A stretch of DNA of 63,874 nucleotides from an uncultured Ignavibacteria bacterium. Its GTDB lineage: Bacteria > Bacteroidota > Ignavibacteria > Kapaibacteriales > Kapaibacteriaceae. Positions 1-9,312 of the stretch are shown one piece after another. Every line of letters begins with the position of its first letter. The first letter of the stretch is position 1. The stretch is taken from positions 1 through 63,874 of the forward strand of contig CALMZQ010000088.1 in NCBI GenBank assembly GCA_937870915.1, in the 5' to 3' direction. The translations under genes and the position numbers were made by a program. A model generated the notes under the pieces. That model did not search any database. It had not been told where the DNA came from and saw only the letters and a program-made list of their open reading frames with translations.

Positions 1-27
1 CTATTCACTATTCGCTATTCACTATTC
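1..27 (-). repeat. Stop-anchored tandem array, unit GAATAGY (7 bp)
   Basis: Read on the minus strand, this is about four 7-base units (GAATAGT, GAATAGC, GAATAGT, GAATAG) running to the window edge. The first unit supplies the last sense codon GAA and the TAG stop of the glycosyltransferase gene beside it. The same unit family recurs at 24578-24605 and 25478-25568. The true length is unknown because the window ends here. Confidence 0.85.
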
Positions 28-1023
28 ATAAAACGTTTTCTCAAAAGCCCCTTGCTCGGGCTTGTTTAGGATAACGCGCCAGATCATGCCGCGGATGAAG
101 CCGGTGCCGTAGCCGATGAGTTGCACATAGGATGCTTGGACGCATCGAAGTCCGGATGTGGCAGAGTGATACCGAAGTGAGCTCTCGATAAACAGGGCAA
201 GTGTGTAGACACCTAATGGTATCAGCGTTGTCCAACCGTACGGGGCAAAGAGAGTATAGCCGAGCGCGAGCACCACGTAGAGGGTAAAGGCTGTGGGGAA
301 GAAGTGGGTGATCTTTAACGTGCCGGGGTGACGCAGCGTGATATTGATACGCGCTATGCCGCTGTTGTGGACCTGCTTGAAAAATTTCTTGAGATCTGTG
401 CGCCGTTTGTGATAGACCCATGCGTTGGGAATGAGTTGCACGTTGTATCCCATGGACATCATGCGAATACTGAACTCTACGTCTTCACCAAAACGCATGC
501 GGGCAAAACCATCGGTTGCATTGAAGACTTTGCGTGAGATCCCCATGTTAAATGAACGTGGGTGGAACACACCGCCAACACGTACCTTGCCACCACGAAT
601 ACCACCGGTGGTAAGGAACGACGTCATCGCGTAGCTGATGGCCTTTTGCACGGGAGTGAAACGTTCGTGTTCTCTGTCTGGCCCTCCAAACGCGTCAAGC
701 CCCTTCTCAGATACTTCAGCATCAATAGAGGAAAGGTAGTGAGGGGGCACGGTGCAATCGGAATCGATGAACAGGAAGTAGTCGCCCGAAGCTCGTCTAC
801 AACCGTAATTCCGGGATGGTCCGGGACCACTATTATCCTTGAAGAAATATCGGATGGTAAGCCGTCCACCATATCGGGCACACACAGTCTCTGAGCTTAC
901 CGTGGAGCCGTCCTCAACGATGATGATCTCAAAGTCCGTGAACGACTGAAGAGTAAGGCTCTCGAGGAGCTCGTTAAGTTCGTCCGGCCTGTTAAAGACG
1001 GCCACAATGATGGAGTACTTCAT
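22..1023 (-). CDS. Family 2 glycosyltransferase, membrane-anchored
   Basis: This 333-residue protein has a GT-A fold start: a hydrophobic strand and nucleotide-binding stretch at residues 1-41 (VEDGST near 36-41), the DxD-type metal site IDSDC at 86-90, and the acceptor-side GED motif at 179-181. Two hydrophobic segments at about 238-285 should anchor it in the inner membrane. GT2 enzymes of this layout move a sugar from a nucleotide sugar onto surface glycans or lipid carriers; the substrate cannot be read. The ATG at 1023 lies about 11 bases after a TATCTTTG promoter box shared divergently with the next gene. The gene ends inside a tandem repeat. Confidence 0.9.
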   Translation of the reverse strand: MKYSIIVAVFNRPDELNELLESLTLQSFTDFEIIIVEDGSTVSSETVCARYGGRLTIRYFFKDNSGPGPSRNYGCRRASGDYFLFIDSDCTVPPHYLSSIDAEVSEKGLDAFGGPDREHERFTPVQKAISYAMTSFLTTGGIRGGKVRVGGVFHPRSFNMGISRKVFNATDGFARMRFGEDVEFSIRMMSMGYNVQLIPNAWVYHKRRTDLKKFFKQVHNSGIARINITLRHPGTLKITHFFPTAFTLYVVLALGYTLFAPYGWTTLIPLGVYTLALFIESSLRYHSATSGLRCVQASYVQLIGYGTGFIRGMIWRVILNKPEQGAFEKTFYE

Positions 1024-1033
1024 AGAAGGTGCG

Positions 1034-1041
1034 CAAAGATA
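1034..1041 (-). promoter_or_regulatory. TAnnTTTG promoter box (TATCTTTG)
   Basis: This perfect match to the Bacteroidota -7 element sits just upstream of the glycosyltransferase ATG at 1023, which implies a very short leader. It is paired with a divergent box at 1058-1065. Confidence 0.5.
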
Positions 1042-1057
1042 CGGTGGCGCTCCGTGC

Positions 1058-1065
1058 TATCTTTG
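1058..1065 (+). promoter_or_regulatory. TAnnTTTG promoter box (TATCTTTG)
   Basis: This perfect TAnnTTTG element ends 8 bases before the ATG at 1073, so the transcript of the methyltransferase/GT4 operon should start at or within a few bases of the start codon. Confidence 0.55.
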
Positions 1066-1072
1066 ACGTTAC

Positions 1073-1900
1073 ATGAGCCCCCTACCTCAAGACCTTGTTA
1101 ACCTCGTAGAACAGATGGATCTGCACCCACGCACGATCCGTAACGTGCGAATGCAGTACCGACTGGCAGAACACACTCTTATTCCCTGGCTGAAGGATCT
1201 TGGACACATGCCGTCCGCGGCCGCGGTGTGCGAGATTGGTTGTGCTGAGGGTGGAGTACTAGCTGCGTTTGCAGAGCAGGGCGCATCCTATATGTTGGGG
1301 ACGGATATTCAGGGGGCACTCCTCACACAGATCAGTGATCCGTTGTGGAAGGGGCTTGGACTAAACATGGTGTTCACGCAGCACGATGTGATCTACGAGG
1401 AGATACCGGAAGAATGGCGAGCTCGTTTTGATGTAGTGTTGCTACGTGATGTGATAGAGCATTTGGACGACCCTGCCATTGCGCTCAAGAATATCGCACG
1501 TCTGCTCAAACCGGGCGGTGTAGTGCTTGTAACGTTTCCGCCGTATACCTCGGCTTTTGGCGGACATCAACAATTGATGGGAACCAAGGCCGGCTCTATA
1601 CCCTTCCTGCACATGTTACCGTGGTCCTTGTTTGGTGGCTTTGTAAAGGGCGGAGACCCTGTAAATCAAGAAGAACTCGAGCGACTTCATACCATTCGAT
1701 GTTCTGCACGGAAGGTGCTATCCTCTGCACATGCTGCCGGACTCCGCGTTTGCTCTGAGCGCTACTTCGGACTGCGCCCTGTATTCCGGTGGAAGTACCA
1801 ACGCCCCATACCAAGCATGGAGATCACGGCACTGCGAGCGATACCCGGCGTGCGCGCACTTGCGATGGAAGCAGCATTTGTCTTTCAGTTGCCTGCATGA
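1073..1900 (+). CDS. Class I SAM-dependent methyltransferase
   Basis: This is a 275-residue Methyltransf_11/23-type protein. Motif I (CEIGCAEGG) is at residues 53-61 and the post-strand 4 motif DVIEHLDD at 126-133, followed by LLKPGGVVLVTFPP. These are the SAM-binding core of the family, and the substrate is not visible. It overlaps the following glycosyltransferase by ATGA, and a GT2 lies divergently upstream, so modification of a surface glycan or lipid is a reasonable inference. The first codons (ATGAGCCCCCTA) contain a copy of the abundant ARGGGGC motif in reverse. Confidence 0.85.
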   Translation: MSPLPQDLVNLVEQMDLHPRTIRNVRMQYRLAEHTLIPWLKDLGHMPSAAAVCEIGCAEGGVLAAFAEQGASYMLGTDIQGALLTQISDPLWKGLGLNMVFTQHDVIYEEIPEEWRARFDVVLLRDVIEHLDDPAIALKNIARLLKPGGVVLVTFPPYTSAFGGHQQLMGTKAGSIPFLHMLPWSLFGGFVKGGDPVNQEELERLHTIRCSARKVLSSAHAAGLRVCSERYFGLRPVFRWKYQRPIPSMEITALRAIPGVRALAMEAAFVFQLPA

Positions 1901-3210
1901 AGACCGTTCTCGTAATTGCCTACCATTTTCCCCCGGGCGGCGGTCCGGGCGTCCAACGCGTACTGAAACACGTTACCTACCTGCGAGAATCCGGATGGCG
2001 TCCCGTGGTGTTAACCGTGGAGAATGGCGACTTCCCTGCGCGGGATGAATCACTTCTCGCTAAGATCCCATCAGATGTAACGGTCGTTCGTGTGCCAATT
2101 CTTGAACCATATGACCTCTACCGAAGGTTCATGGGTAATAAGTCCGCGGCGATCGATGTAAACGTGAACAAGGCTAGCTCTGAGCAACGGGGCTGGAAGG
2201 AACACGTCACCAACTGGATCAGGGCCACACTCTTTATTCCCGACGCTCGCGTAGGCTGGCTCCTCACCGCCGTAAAGAAGGGGATGGAGATGGTAGAAGA
2301 ACATCACGTAGATGCCATCTACAGCTCGTCTCCACCCTACACGTGCGCCCTTATCGCTCGATCCATTAAACGCAAAACCGGGTTGCCATGGGTGGCCGGT
2401 TTTAGAGATCCTTGGACGGAGTTTCTTACCACGCCTGATAGGTGGTTTCTTCCGGCGGCCATCGACCGTTCTCTTGAACGATCGGTCTTTCGGGAAGCCG
2501 ACCTCATCGAATGTGCGTGGACCGGGATCATAGACGATGCCGTACGGAAGTATCCCGAGCTCGATCGTAAGCGCTTCAGACACGTACCCAATGGATTTGA
2601 TGCCTCCGACTTTCCAAAGGTCTCGTATTCCCGTAATGAACGATTCACGGTAACCTATACCGGCTCCATGTATGGACGTCGCACGCCAAAGGCCTTTCTT
2701 GCTGCTTTGGACAGACTTCTCGACCAAGGGCGTGTGGTTCCCGCAGATGTACACATCAGGTTTGTAGGACGGTTTGGAGACGAGGTTCACGAAATGCTTG
2801 ATACGTCGCGGTTTGCCCCCTCCATCGAACGTATTGGCTATGTGCCACATGATGTGAGCATAGGATACCTCATGCAGAGCGAGGCATCACTCTTGATTGT
2901 GGATGATGCAAAAGAAAGCGCCGAGATCGTACCAGGAAAGGTCTACGAATACCTGGGCGTTGGACGTCCGATCATTGCCCTTGCCCCACAGGGAAGTGCC
3001 ATTGCCACCCTGATCAAAGAAACATCTGCCGGTGCCAGTGCAGCACAGGACAACATCGAGGGCATTGCCGAGATCATAGGCACGTTTCTTGATCGATGGA
3101 AAAGGGGCGAGCAGATCACACACCCGAACACGGCTGAAATCGTCAAGTATGAACGCCGTGCAGCAGCCCATCAGCTCGGTAGCATGTTACACGAATTACA
3201 ACGTCCATGA
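1897..3210 (+). CDS. Family 4 glycosyltransferase (GT-B fold)
   Basis: This is a 437-residue protein when started at the ATG overlapping the previous stop (ATGA); the frame is open 108 bases further up, but that part only covers the upstream gene. The N-terminus has the glycine-rich acceptor-domain loop YHFPPGGGPGVQR. The C-terminal Rossmann half carries VPNGFD, TYTGSMYGRR and an E-x7-E type donor site around ESAEIVPGKVYEYLGVGRP. Enzymes like this extend polysaccharides at the cytoplasmic membrane. It is translationally coupled to the methyltransferase before it and the small membrane protein after it. Confidence 0.88.
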   Translation: MKTVLVIAYHFPPGGGPGVQRVLKHVTYLRESGWRPVVLTVENGDFPARDESLLAKIPSDVTVVRVPILEPYDLYRRFMGNKSAAIDVNVNKASSEQRGWKEHVTNWIRATLFIPDARVGWLLTAVKKGMEMVEEHHVDAIYSSSPPYTCALIARSIKRKTGLPWVAGFRDPWTEFLTTPDRWFLPAAIDRSLERSVFREADLIECAWTGIIDDAVRKYPELDRKRFRHVPNGFDASDFPKVSYSRNERFTVTYTGSMYGRRTPKAFLAALDRLLDQGRVVPADVHIRFVGRFGDEVHEMLDTSRFAPSIERIGYVPHDVSIGYLMQSEASLLIVDDAKESAEIVPGKVYEYLGVGRPIIALAPQGSAIATLIKETSAGASAAQDNIEGIAEIIGTFLDRWKRGEQITHPNTAEIVKYERRAAAHQLGSMLHELQRP

Positions 3211-3389
3211 ACTTCAAAAAGATCCTCGCAATAATCCTCGCTCTCGCCGTAGGGTATATCGTGTTCAAAGTGTTGTGGTGGATTGTTCGGCATGCATTTG
3301 CGCTTGCCCTTGATGTGATGGGTCTTGTACTCATTGCACTGATCGCAGTTCCGATCTACTTTGTCATTCGAGCAAAACTGCTGCGATAA
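3207..3389 (+). CDS. Small two-helix membrane protein
   Basis: This 60-residue protein has a lysine-rich start, a hydrophobic helix at about 6-28 containing WW, and a second helix at about 32-55, ending in a basic tail. It overlaps the GT4 stop by ATGA and is followed two bases later by the next gene, so it is a genuine operon member. No family is recognised; it could be a small partner of the glycosyltransferases or an envelope protein. Confidence 0.65.
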   Translation: MNFKKILAIILALAVGYIVFKVLWWIVRHAFALALDVMGLVLIALIAVPIYFVIRAKLLR

Positions 3390-3391
3390 CG

Positions 3392-4672
3392 ATGCGAAAG
3401 CCCCTTTCAATACTCCTCCTGTTGATCGTAGCCATAACGGCAAATGCACAACAGTTATACAACCCGCTGGCAGTGGATCTAACACGATCAATCCTCAAAG
3501 ATCTGTTTGAGAGCAACGCTGTGCCGTATATCCAGCCAATGGTGAATACGATCAATGCAACTTCGAATGCGAGGTTTTACGATAGGGCCTATGTTCCGAA
3601 GTCGGTTGAAAAACCTTACATACGTGTAAGTGTGAATGGCATGGTTGGCTATATCAACGAAGATCAACGTTGGTATGTACCAACCATAGATCTCGGTCCA
3701 CGTGTGAATGTCTTCACGGAACTCCCGAAGTATGGTAAGATTGTCATTGATCTCAACGGCCCGCGCTTTGAGATAGGGAACACCTATCAGGACACCCTTG
3801 GTCTTGCAACGATGCTCGTAAAGGAGCTCTTCAGAGACTGCCAAGACAGTGGCTACATCGTTACGCCGGATAGTGCTGCTACGCTCTTTGGATACAAACC
3901 TGATAACAAGGTATTACTCCCAACGAACGAACAGTTGCTTACGGTGCTTCGTAACAGACCCGAGTACAAATATCTCGATAGTGCTGGCCAGTCTAACCTA
4001 GAGAATCTACTCGCCAACGTAAAGATGGTTGGTTTTCTTACGCTTCCGCCCGGTGTGGACATGTCTAAGATCATTGCAGCCGTGCCTCAGATAGAGATCG
4101 GTTCCATCTTTGGAACGGAGCTCCTTGTTCGGTATGTGCCACCAGTTGAGTTCGACCCCAACGTTGGGAAGTTCTCGTTCTGGGGAATTGGTCTCAAGCA
4201 TAGCCTTTCACAATATTTCCCTGAGCGATATTTCGACCTCGCTGTGCAGGGTATCTATCAAGGCACGTCTCTTCGTAACACCGTAGGTTTCACGGAATCT
4301 AAACTCGAAGCCGACGCCACGATCTTTAGTGCAAACATCCACGCGAGCAAGAATCTTTGGGATGTGGTTGATGTCTATACAGGCTTAGCATGGGAAACCA
4401 TTTCCGTTACAAGCACCTATACCTACGTTCTTCCGCAGGAAACACAGATCGAACTGGGACTGCTTCCAAAACCGCCTCTAGGAGAACCGGCAGTTCCCAC
4501 ACCAGAGCAGCCCGGAGATCAGAACCCACAAACGTCCGTGGTTACGGCCGGCAATACGAACGTGAAGTGGACCATCGGCGCATCCGTGTATTATGGTCCG
4601 GTGCGTTTAGCGCTCGACTATAACGTAAGCACGTTCAACATTTTCTCTGCGGGCCTATCCGTCCAATTCTAA
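3392..4672 (+). CDS. Outer-membrane protein of DUF6588 type
   Basis: This 426-residue protein has a clear signal peptide (residues 1-19, ending NAQ). The mature part alternates polar and aromatic residues as in a beta-barrel, with a TYVLPQETQIELGLLPKPPLGEP insertion (proline-rich loop) near 345-375 and a C-terminal aromatic end (LSVQF) typical of BAM substrates. It resembles the DUF6588 outer-membrane family; the function is unknown. Its end overlaps the convergent mutY gene by 4 bases. Confidence 0.7.
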   Translation: MRKPLSILLLLIVAITANAQQLYNPLAVDLTRSILKDLFESNAVPYIQPMVNTINATSNARFYDRAYVPKSVEKPYIRVSVNGMVGYINEDQRWYVPTIDLGPRVNVFTELPKYGKIVIDLNGPRFEIGNTYQDTLGLATMLVKELFRDCQDSGYIVTPDSAATLFGYKPDNKVLLPTNEQLLTVLRNRPEYKYLDSAGQSNLENLLANVKMVGFLTLPPGVDMSKIIAAVPQIEIGSIFGTELLVRYVPPVEFDPNVGKFSFWGIGLKHSLSQYFPERYFDLAVQGIYQGTSLRNTVGFTESKLEADATIFSANIHASKNLWDVVDVYTGLAWETISVTSTYTYVLPQETQIELGLLPKPPLGEPAVPTPEQPGDQNPQTSVVTAGNTNVKWTIGASVYYGPVRLALDYNVSTFNIFSAGLSVQF

Positions 4673-5556
4673 TCGGCTAGGCGCACACCCCACCGTGTCC
4701 GCAAGATCAACCCATCAGCTTCCAGTCTGTTCAAGACAGCCGTGAACCATTCCTCTTCGTGAGCTGATAAGGGGCTTTGTGTTGCAAGTGCAAAGAGTTG
4801 AGCAGGACGTAGATGCGTGTGTGGCTTCTGCCCCCTCAACACTTCTATAAACCGGCCGCGCCAGATTCGCTGTGGTTTCCCTCGAAACTCGGGTTCCTTC
4901 TTGCGCGTGCGCGAAACCGATTGGAGGACGTTGTTGGATGGACACAGACTTGCGAGCGGACACACGGTGCATTGTGGAGCGCGCGCCGTACAAATGGTTG
5001 CACCAAGGTCCATCACAGCATGGTGCCATTGTGAAGAGGTGCGTTGTGGAATCAGAGATTCAGCAAAGCGTGTCAGCACTTCGTCGGGCTCTACATCCGT
5101 TGTGTACTTCTGGCGTTTCACCAGACGCGAGTAGACTCGTCGGACGTTTACATCAAGCACCACAACTCTTGTGTTGAAAGCGAAACAAGCCACAGCCGCA
5201 GATGTATATGGACCTACGCCCGGAAGTGATAACAAGATCTCCGGGGAGGACGGGATTACCCCATCATATTCCCGGACGATTGTTTTAGCAGCATCTCGAA
5301 GCCGTAGAGCGCGCGAGTTATAACCCATACCCTGCCATTGTCGGATTATCTCTCCATTGCCTGCACGGGCCAGATCAAACACCGTTGGGAATTGCCGGAG
5401 GAAACGCGGAAGAGCTTCCGAAACGCGCGACGTTTGCGTTTGCTGAAGCATTATCTCCGATACGAGTACCACATATGGGTCAAGTTTTCCGGAACGCCAT
5501 GGAAACGTTCTCCCGTGTTTCCTATACCAACGCAGAAGCGAACGTGCATGATCCAT
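4669..5556 (-). CDS. mutY: A/G-specific adenine DNA glycosylase
   Basis: MutY removes adenine mispaired with 8-oxoguanine. Started at the ATG giving MDHARSLLRW, the protein has 295 residues. Catalytic Glu34 lies in SEIMLQQTQ, the helix-hairpin-helix LPGVGPYTSAA is at 111-121, catalytic Asp135 is in LDVNV, and the 4Fe-4S cluster cysteines are C189, C196, C199 and C205 (C-x6-C-x2-C-x5-C). The C-terminus is short, about 75 residues, and looks like a winged helix rather than the usual full Nudix-like 8-oxoG recognition domain. It is divergent from cdd, 15 bases away. A longer upstream start would run into cdd. Confidence 0.93.
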   Translation of the reverse strand: MDHARSLLRWYRKHGRTFPWRSGKLDPYVVLVSEIMLQQTQTSRVSEALPRFLRQFPTVFDLARAGNGEIIRQWQGMGYNSRALRLRDAAKTIVREYDGVIPSSPEILLSLPGVGPYTSAAVACFAFNTRVVVLDVNVRRVYSRLVKRQKYTTDVEPDEVLTRFAESLIPQRTSSQWHHAVMDLGATICTARAPQCTVCPLASLCPSNNVLQSVSRTRKKEPEFRGKPQRIWRGRFIEVLRGQKPHTHLRPAQLFALATQSPLSAHEEEWFTAVLNRLEADGLILRTRWGVRLAD

Positions 5557-5571
5557 ACGTAGATTGGCAAA

Positions 5572-5982
5572 ATGAAGAGGGAGATAGATCCGCAACTTGT
5601 GGAAGCCGCCGTTACCGCGGCGCAGAACGCCAGAGAGCAAGCTTATGCTCCGTACTCTGCATTCCGCGTTGGCTCGGCAGTTGTTGATGCCGATGGCGGC
5701 ATCCATGTTGGCTGCAATGTAGAAAATGCAAGCTATGGACTTACGAATTGTGCGGAGCGAGCCGCCGTGGCGGCTGCAACGGTAGCCGGACGTCGAGATC
5801 TGATCCTCTGTGTGGTTGTTACCGATACGGAGGCCCCCACAGCCCCCTGCGGAGCATGCAGACAGGTCCTAACCGAGTGTTCCGTGTCTATGTCCATCCT
5901 TTGCACCACTGCGCAGAGAAACGACGTGTGGTACGATCTGTCTGATCTGCTTCCTCATGCTTTTGGTCCCGATTCTCTCTGA
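5572..5982 (+). CDS. cdd: Cytidine deaminase
   Basis: This 136-residue zinc enzyme of pyrimidine salvage converts cytidine to uridine. The zinc and proton-shuttle motif C60-A-E62 and the PCGAC pair C93/C96 are intact, as is the substrate loop NVENASYG at 49-56. Size and motifs match the small homotetrameric class. It is followed after 9 bases by an MFS carrier, which might share the transcript. Confidence 0.95.
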   Translation: MKREIDPQLVEAAVTAAQNAREQAYAPYSAFRVGSAVVDADGGIHVGCNVENASYGLTNCAERAAVAAATVAGRRDLILCVVVTDTEAPTAPCGACRQVLTECSVSMSILCTTAQRNDVWYDLSDLLPHAFGPDSL

Positions 5983-5991
5983 TCATCACCT

Positions 5992-7245
5992 ATGGTCCTT
6001 CGTTCACAGAATTCTGAAACATCATCGCGTATCTGGCTAACAGTGCTCGTCTGTGGCCTTGGGTACTTCGTAGACATCTACGACCTGATCCTCTTCTCCA
6101 TTGTACGCCCTGAATCTCTCCGGGCCATTGGGGTATTACCTACGCAGATGCAGGACGCCAGCGAGATCATCCTTAACGCACAGATGGTGGGAATGCTCCT
6201 GGGCGGTCTGATCTTTGGGGCATTGGCCGACAAGCGGGGCAGGCTATCCGTGCTTCTCGCTAGCATCCTCATGTATTCCGTAATGAACATTGCAAACGCC
6301 TTTGTTTCCAGTGTGCCAATGTATGCGATGTTTCGTTTTTTGTCGGGGATAGGTCTAGCAGGAGAACTCGGAGTAGCCATCACCCTTGTTAGCGAGGTGA
6401 TGCCGAAACACTCCCGCGGCTATGGAACCACCATCGTTGCCTCCATGGGTATTCTTGGCGCTGTAGGAGCCTACGTAGTGCACCAGCTCTCGGATTGGCG
6501 GGTAGCCTTTATCATCGGCGGTGTGATGGGTCTGTGCTTGCTTGTCATGCGCGTACGGGTTAGAGAGTCTGGCATGTTCAACAAGATCGAAGACGCACCC
6601 GTTTCCCGCGGAAACGTCTTCATGATCTTCACCCGGAAACGCATCGGAACATATCTCTCAAGTGTAGCCATCGGCGTTCCTATCTGGTACGTGATAGGCA
6701 TTCTTGTGACCTTTGCCCCGGAATTCACAAAGGAGGGAGGGGGCTCCACAGAGATCTTAGCCGGACAGGCCGTGATGTGGGCCTACGTTGGGCTGGCGGC
6801 GGGCGACCTTGTAAGTGGACTCATCAGTCAGTTCCTCAAGAGCAGACGCCGAACAATACTCCTCTTCCTTGTCTTCACCTCGGCCGCCGTAGCGTGGTAC
6901 CTCTTCACGCCTGCCAAATCTGCAACGCTTACCTATCTGCAAACCGGTGTGTTGGGCTTCACGGTTGGTTATTGGGCGGTATTCGTAACCACGGCGGCTG
7001 AACAGTTTGGCACCAATCTGCGCGCTACTGTTGCAACCACCATTCCAAATGTGGTCCGTGGTGGTCTGATCCCGGCCTTGCTGGTCTTTGCTGCTCTTCG
7101 CAAGGGAGACGCCGTGTTGTTTGCTGGTCAGCCCCTTGTTTCCAGTGCCGTTATTGTGGGCAGTGTAACAATGCTCATTGCCTTTATCGGACTTGTGTTT
7201 CTCAAAGAAACCTATGGTAAGGAACTTGACTACGTGGAGGAGTAG
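5992..7245 (+). CDS. MFS transporter, metabolite/sugar-phosphate type
   Basis: This 417-residue protein has about 12 hydrophobic helices. The MFS signature GALADKRGRL lies between helices 2 and 3 and a second basic loop (KSRRR) between helices 8 and 9. An aspartate-rich helix 1 (GYFVDIYDLILF) resembles the metabolite:H+ symporter subfamily. The substrate is not determinable; the neighbouring cytidine deaminase and guaA hint at nucleotide metabolism, but this is weak. It should act in the inner membrane. Confidence 0.82.
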   Translation: MVLRSQNSETSSRIWLTVLVCGLGYFVDIYDLILFSIVRPESLRAIGVLPTQMQDASEIILNAQMVGMLLGGLIFGALADKRGRLSVLLASILMYSVMNIANAFVSSVPMYAMFRFLSGIGLAGELGVAITLVSEVMPKHSRGYGTTIVASMGILGAVGAYVVHQLSDWRVAFIIGGVMGLCLLVMRVRVRESGMFNKIEDAPVSRGNVFMIFTRKRIGTYLSSVAIGVPIWYVIGILVTFAPEFTKEGGGSTEILAGQAVMWAYVGLAAGDLVSGLISQFLKSRRRTILLFLVFTSAAVAWYLFTPAKSATLTYLQTGVLGFTVGYWAVFVTTAAEQFGTNLRATVATTIPNVVRGGLIPALLVFAALRKGDAVLFAGQPLVSSAVIVGSVTMLIAFIGLVFLKETYGKELDYVEE

Positions 7246-7276
7246 GCGAGATACTGCAAGCAGAGTGCGAAGGTGG

Positions 7277-7284
7277 TAACTTTG
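7277..7284 (+). promoter_or_regulatory. TAnnTTTG promoter box (TAACTTTG) of guaA
   Basis: This perfect element has its last G exactly 5 bases before the guaA ATG at 7289, so the mRNA is predicted to be leaderless or nearly so. Confidence 0.55.
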
Positions 7285-7288
7285 CATT

Positions 7289-8830
7289 ATGACACATGCA
7301 GAACGGATCATCATTCTCGACTTCGGATCGCAGTACACACAGCTTATAGCACGTAAGGTGCGAGAAGTTGGCGTCTATGCTGAGATCCATCCATACTCCA
7401 TCTCCCGTCAAGACCTTTCTGATCTATCACCACGAGGAATCATCCTATCAGGTGGACCTTCCAGTGTATATGCAGAAGGTGCGCCAATCCCAGACTTTGA
7501 TGTCTTTGCCATGGGTGTACCGGTACTTGGCATCTGTTACGGTCTGCAGTTGATTGCACATCAACTCGGTGGAGTAGTAGATAAGGCTGCGCGACGTGAG
7601 TTCGGCCGAGCCATGTTGGAAGTTGATGACAAGAGCGACCTCTTTACGGGACTCAGTTCCACAACACAAGTGTGGATGAGTCATGGTGACCACATAACCG
7701 AGATTCCACCAGGCTTTGAGAGGATCGCTCATACAGAGAACGCCGGCATCTGTGCTATTCGAGACGTACAGCGGAAGATCTGGGGCGTCCAATTCCATCC
7801 CGAAGTGCATCACAGCACGGAAGGCAAGAGCATCCTCCGGAACTTTGTAACGCAGATCTGTGGCTGTGCAACAACATGGAATGCCACATCATTCATTGAT
7901 GCAGCGGTTGCAGAAATCCGCTCCAAGGTTGGAGACGGTGGTGTGATCTGCGCATTGAGCGGTGGTGTTGATTCTACCGTTGCTGCAGTACTCCTTCACA
8001 AAGCCATCGGCGACAAGGTTCACTGTATTCATATTGACAGTGGTCTAATGCGTAAGGGTGAAAGCGAAAACATCATAGAGATGTTCAAGCAGCACTTTTC
8101 GATGACAGTTGACCTCGTTGATGGAACGGAGATGTTCCTATCTCGTCTGCATGATGTTGACGATCCAGAACGAAAACGGAAGATTATTGGTGGTGCCTTC
8201 ATCGATCTCTTCGATGTAGAAGCCAAGAAATTCGCCGATGCAAAGTTCCTTGCTCAAGGAACCCTCTATCCGGACGTTATAGAATCTGTGAGCACCAAGG
8301 GGCCGAGTCAGACCATCAAGACGCACCACAACGTTGGTGGACTCCCGGAAAAGATGAACCTCAAACTCATCGAACCATTCCGCGAGCTCTTTAAGGATGA
8401 GGTACGTGCTGTAGGGAGAGAACTTGGGATCCCGGATTGGTTCGTTGAGCGCCATCCCTTCCCGGGACCAGGATTGGCCATCCGTATTCCCGGAGCGATC
8501 ACTCTGGAGAAGCTCAACATTCTACGCGAAGCTGATGAGATCTACCTAGAGGAGATTCGTAATGCCGGACTCTACAACGAGATCTGGCAGGCATTTGCCG
8601 TGTTGCTGCCCGTTCGCACCGTTGGTGTGATGGGAGACGAGCGCACGTATGAGCACGTATGTGGACTACGAGCTGTTACAAGTACCGATGGTATGACAGC
8701 TGACTGGTATCACATGCCCTACGATGTGCTTGCACGGATGAGCAATCGCATCATCAATGAAGTTCGAGGTATCAATCGAGTGGTTTACGACATCTCGTCG
8801 AAGCCCCCTGCCACTATCGAATGGGAGTAA
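7289..8830 (+). CDS. guaA: GMP synthase (glutamine-hydrolysing)
   Basis: GuaA makes GMP from XMP, ATP and glutamine. The 513-residue protein is full length. The class I amidotransferase triad is Cys83 (GICYG), His170 and Glu172 (FHPEV); the PP-loop SGGVDST is at 224-230; and the dimerisation domain ends in the canonical [20 protein letters not shown] box lies 5 bases upstream, so translation probably does not use a Shine-Dalgarno site. The next gene starts 3 bases after the stop. Confidence 0.98.
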   Translation: MTHAERIIILDFGSQYTQLIARKVREVGVYAEIHPYSISRQDLSDLSPRGIILSGGPSSVYAEGAPIPDFDVFAMGVPVLGICYGLQLIAHQLGGVVDKAARREFGRAMLEVDDKSDLFTGLSSTTQVWMSHGDHITEIPPGFERIAHTENAGICAIRDVQRKIWGVQFHPEVHHSTEGKSILRNFVTQICGCATTWNATSFIDAAVAEIRSKVGDGGVICALSGGVDSTVAAVLLHKAIGDKVHCIHIDSGLMRKGESENIIEMFKQHFSMTVDLVDGTEMFLSRLHDVDDPERKRKIIGGAFIDLFDVEAKKFADAKFLAQGTLYPDVIESVSTKGPSQTIKTHHNVGGLPEKMNLKLIEPFRELFKDEVRAVGRELGIPDWFVERHPFPGPGLAIRIPGAITLEKLNILREADEIYLEEIRNAGLYNEIWQAFAVLLPVRTVGVMGDERTYEHVCGLRAVTSTDGMTADWYHMPYDVLARMSNRIINEVRGINRVVYDISSKPPATIEWE

Positions 8831-8833
8831 GTC

Positions 8834-9310
8834 ATGAATGAGCTACAGATCCACCTGTTTTTAAACCACGTGCCGATCCTCGGCGCTTTGGCTGCATTGC
8901 TTGTGGTGATCATCGGCGTTGTTATCAAGAACAACACCGTTCGGATGTCCGGCCTTGCTGTCTACATCGTGATGGCCCTAGCAGTAATCCCTACCTATCT
9001 CAGTGGGGAAGGTGCAGAAGAGCGTATTGAGAACATTGCCGGCATTAGCGAGACAGTGATTGAGTCTCACGAAGAAATGGCAGAGCTCTCTCTGTGGATT
9101 ATGTTGGTTGCAGCCGCGGTAGGTGCAGCGGCATTGTTCACACAGTGGAAGGGCAAGAGTATTGCCGGCACACTCTCCATACTCTTTGTTCTTGTGGCCG
9201 TTGGGGCCTTTATTCAGATCGGTCTCACAGGACATGAAGGGGGCAAGATCCGGCGTCCGGACATGACGTCCAATGTAGCAGCTCCAGCAGCTGCAGAGGA
9301 TAACGACTGA
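8834..9310 (+). CDS. Four-helix membrane protein, DUF2231-like
   Basis: This 158-residue protein has four hydrophobic helices and conserved-looking histidines in HLFLNHVPILG, ESHEEMAELS and GHEGG, plus YLSGEGAEER after helix 2. This arrangement resembles the DUF2231 family, where the histidines suggest a heme or metal site. It follows guaA by 3 bases and precedes the DJ-1 gene by 2 bases, so the three are probably co-transcribed. The role is unknown. Confidence 0.65.
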   Translation: MNELQIHLFLNHVPILGALAALLVVIIGVVIKNNTVRMSGLAVYIVMALAVIPTYLSGEGAEERIENIAGISETVIESHEEMAELSLWIMLVAAAVGAAALFTQWKGKSIAGTLSILFVLVAVGAFIQIGLTGHEGGKIRRPDMTSNVAAPAAAEDND

Positions 9311-9312
9311 CC

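Noticed and set aside
2071-2850. 259-codon open frame on the minus strand inside the GT4 gene
   Set aside because: It lies fully antisense to a well-supported glycosyltransferase and its translation shows no domain or signal; it is a shadow frame.
6757-7338. 193-codon antisense frame across the MFS gene and the guaA start
   Set aside because: The composition is that of a complement of hydrophobic codons, with no motif; it would also cover the guaA promoter.
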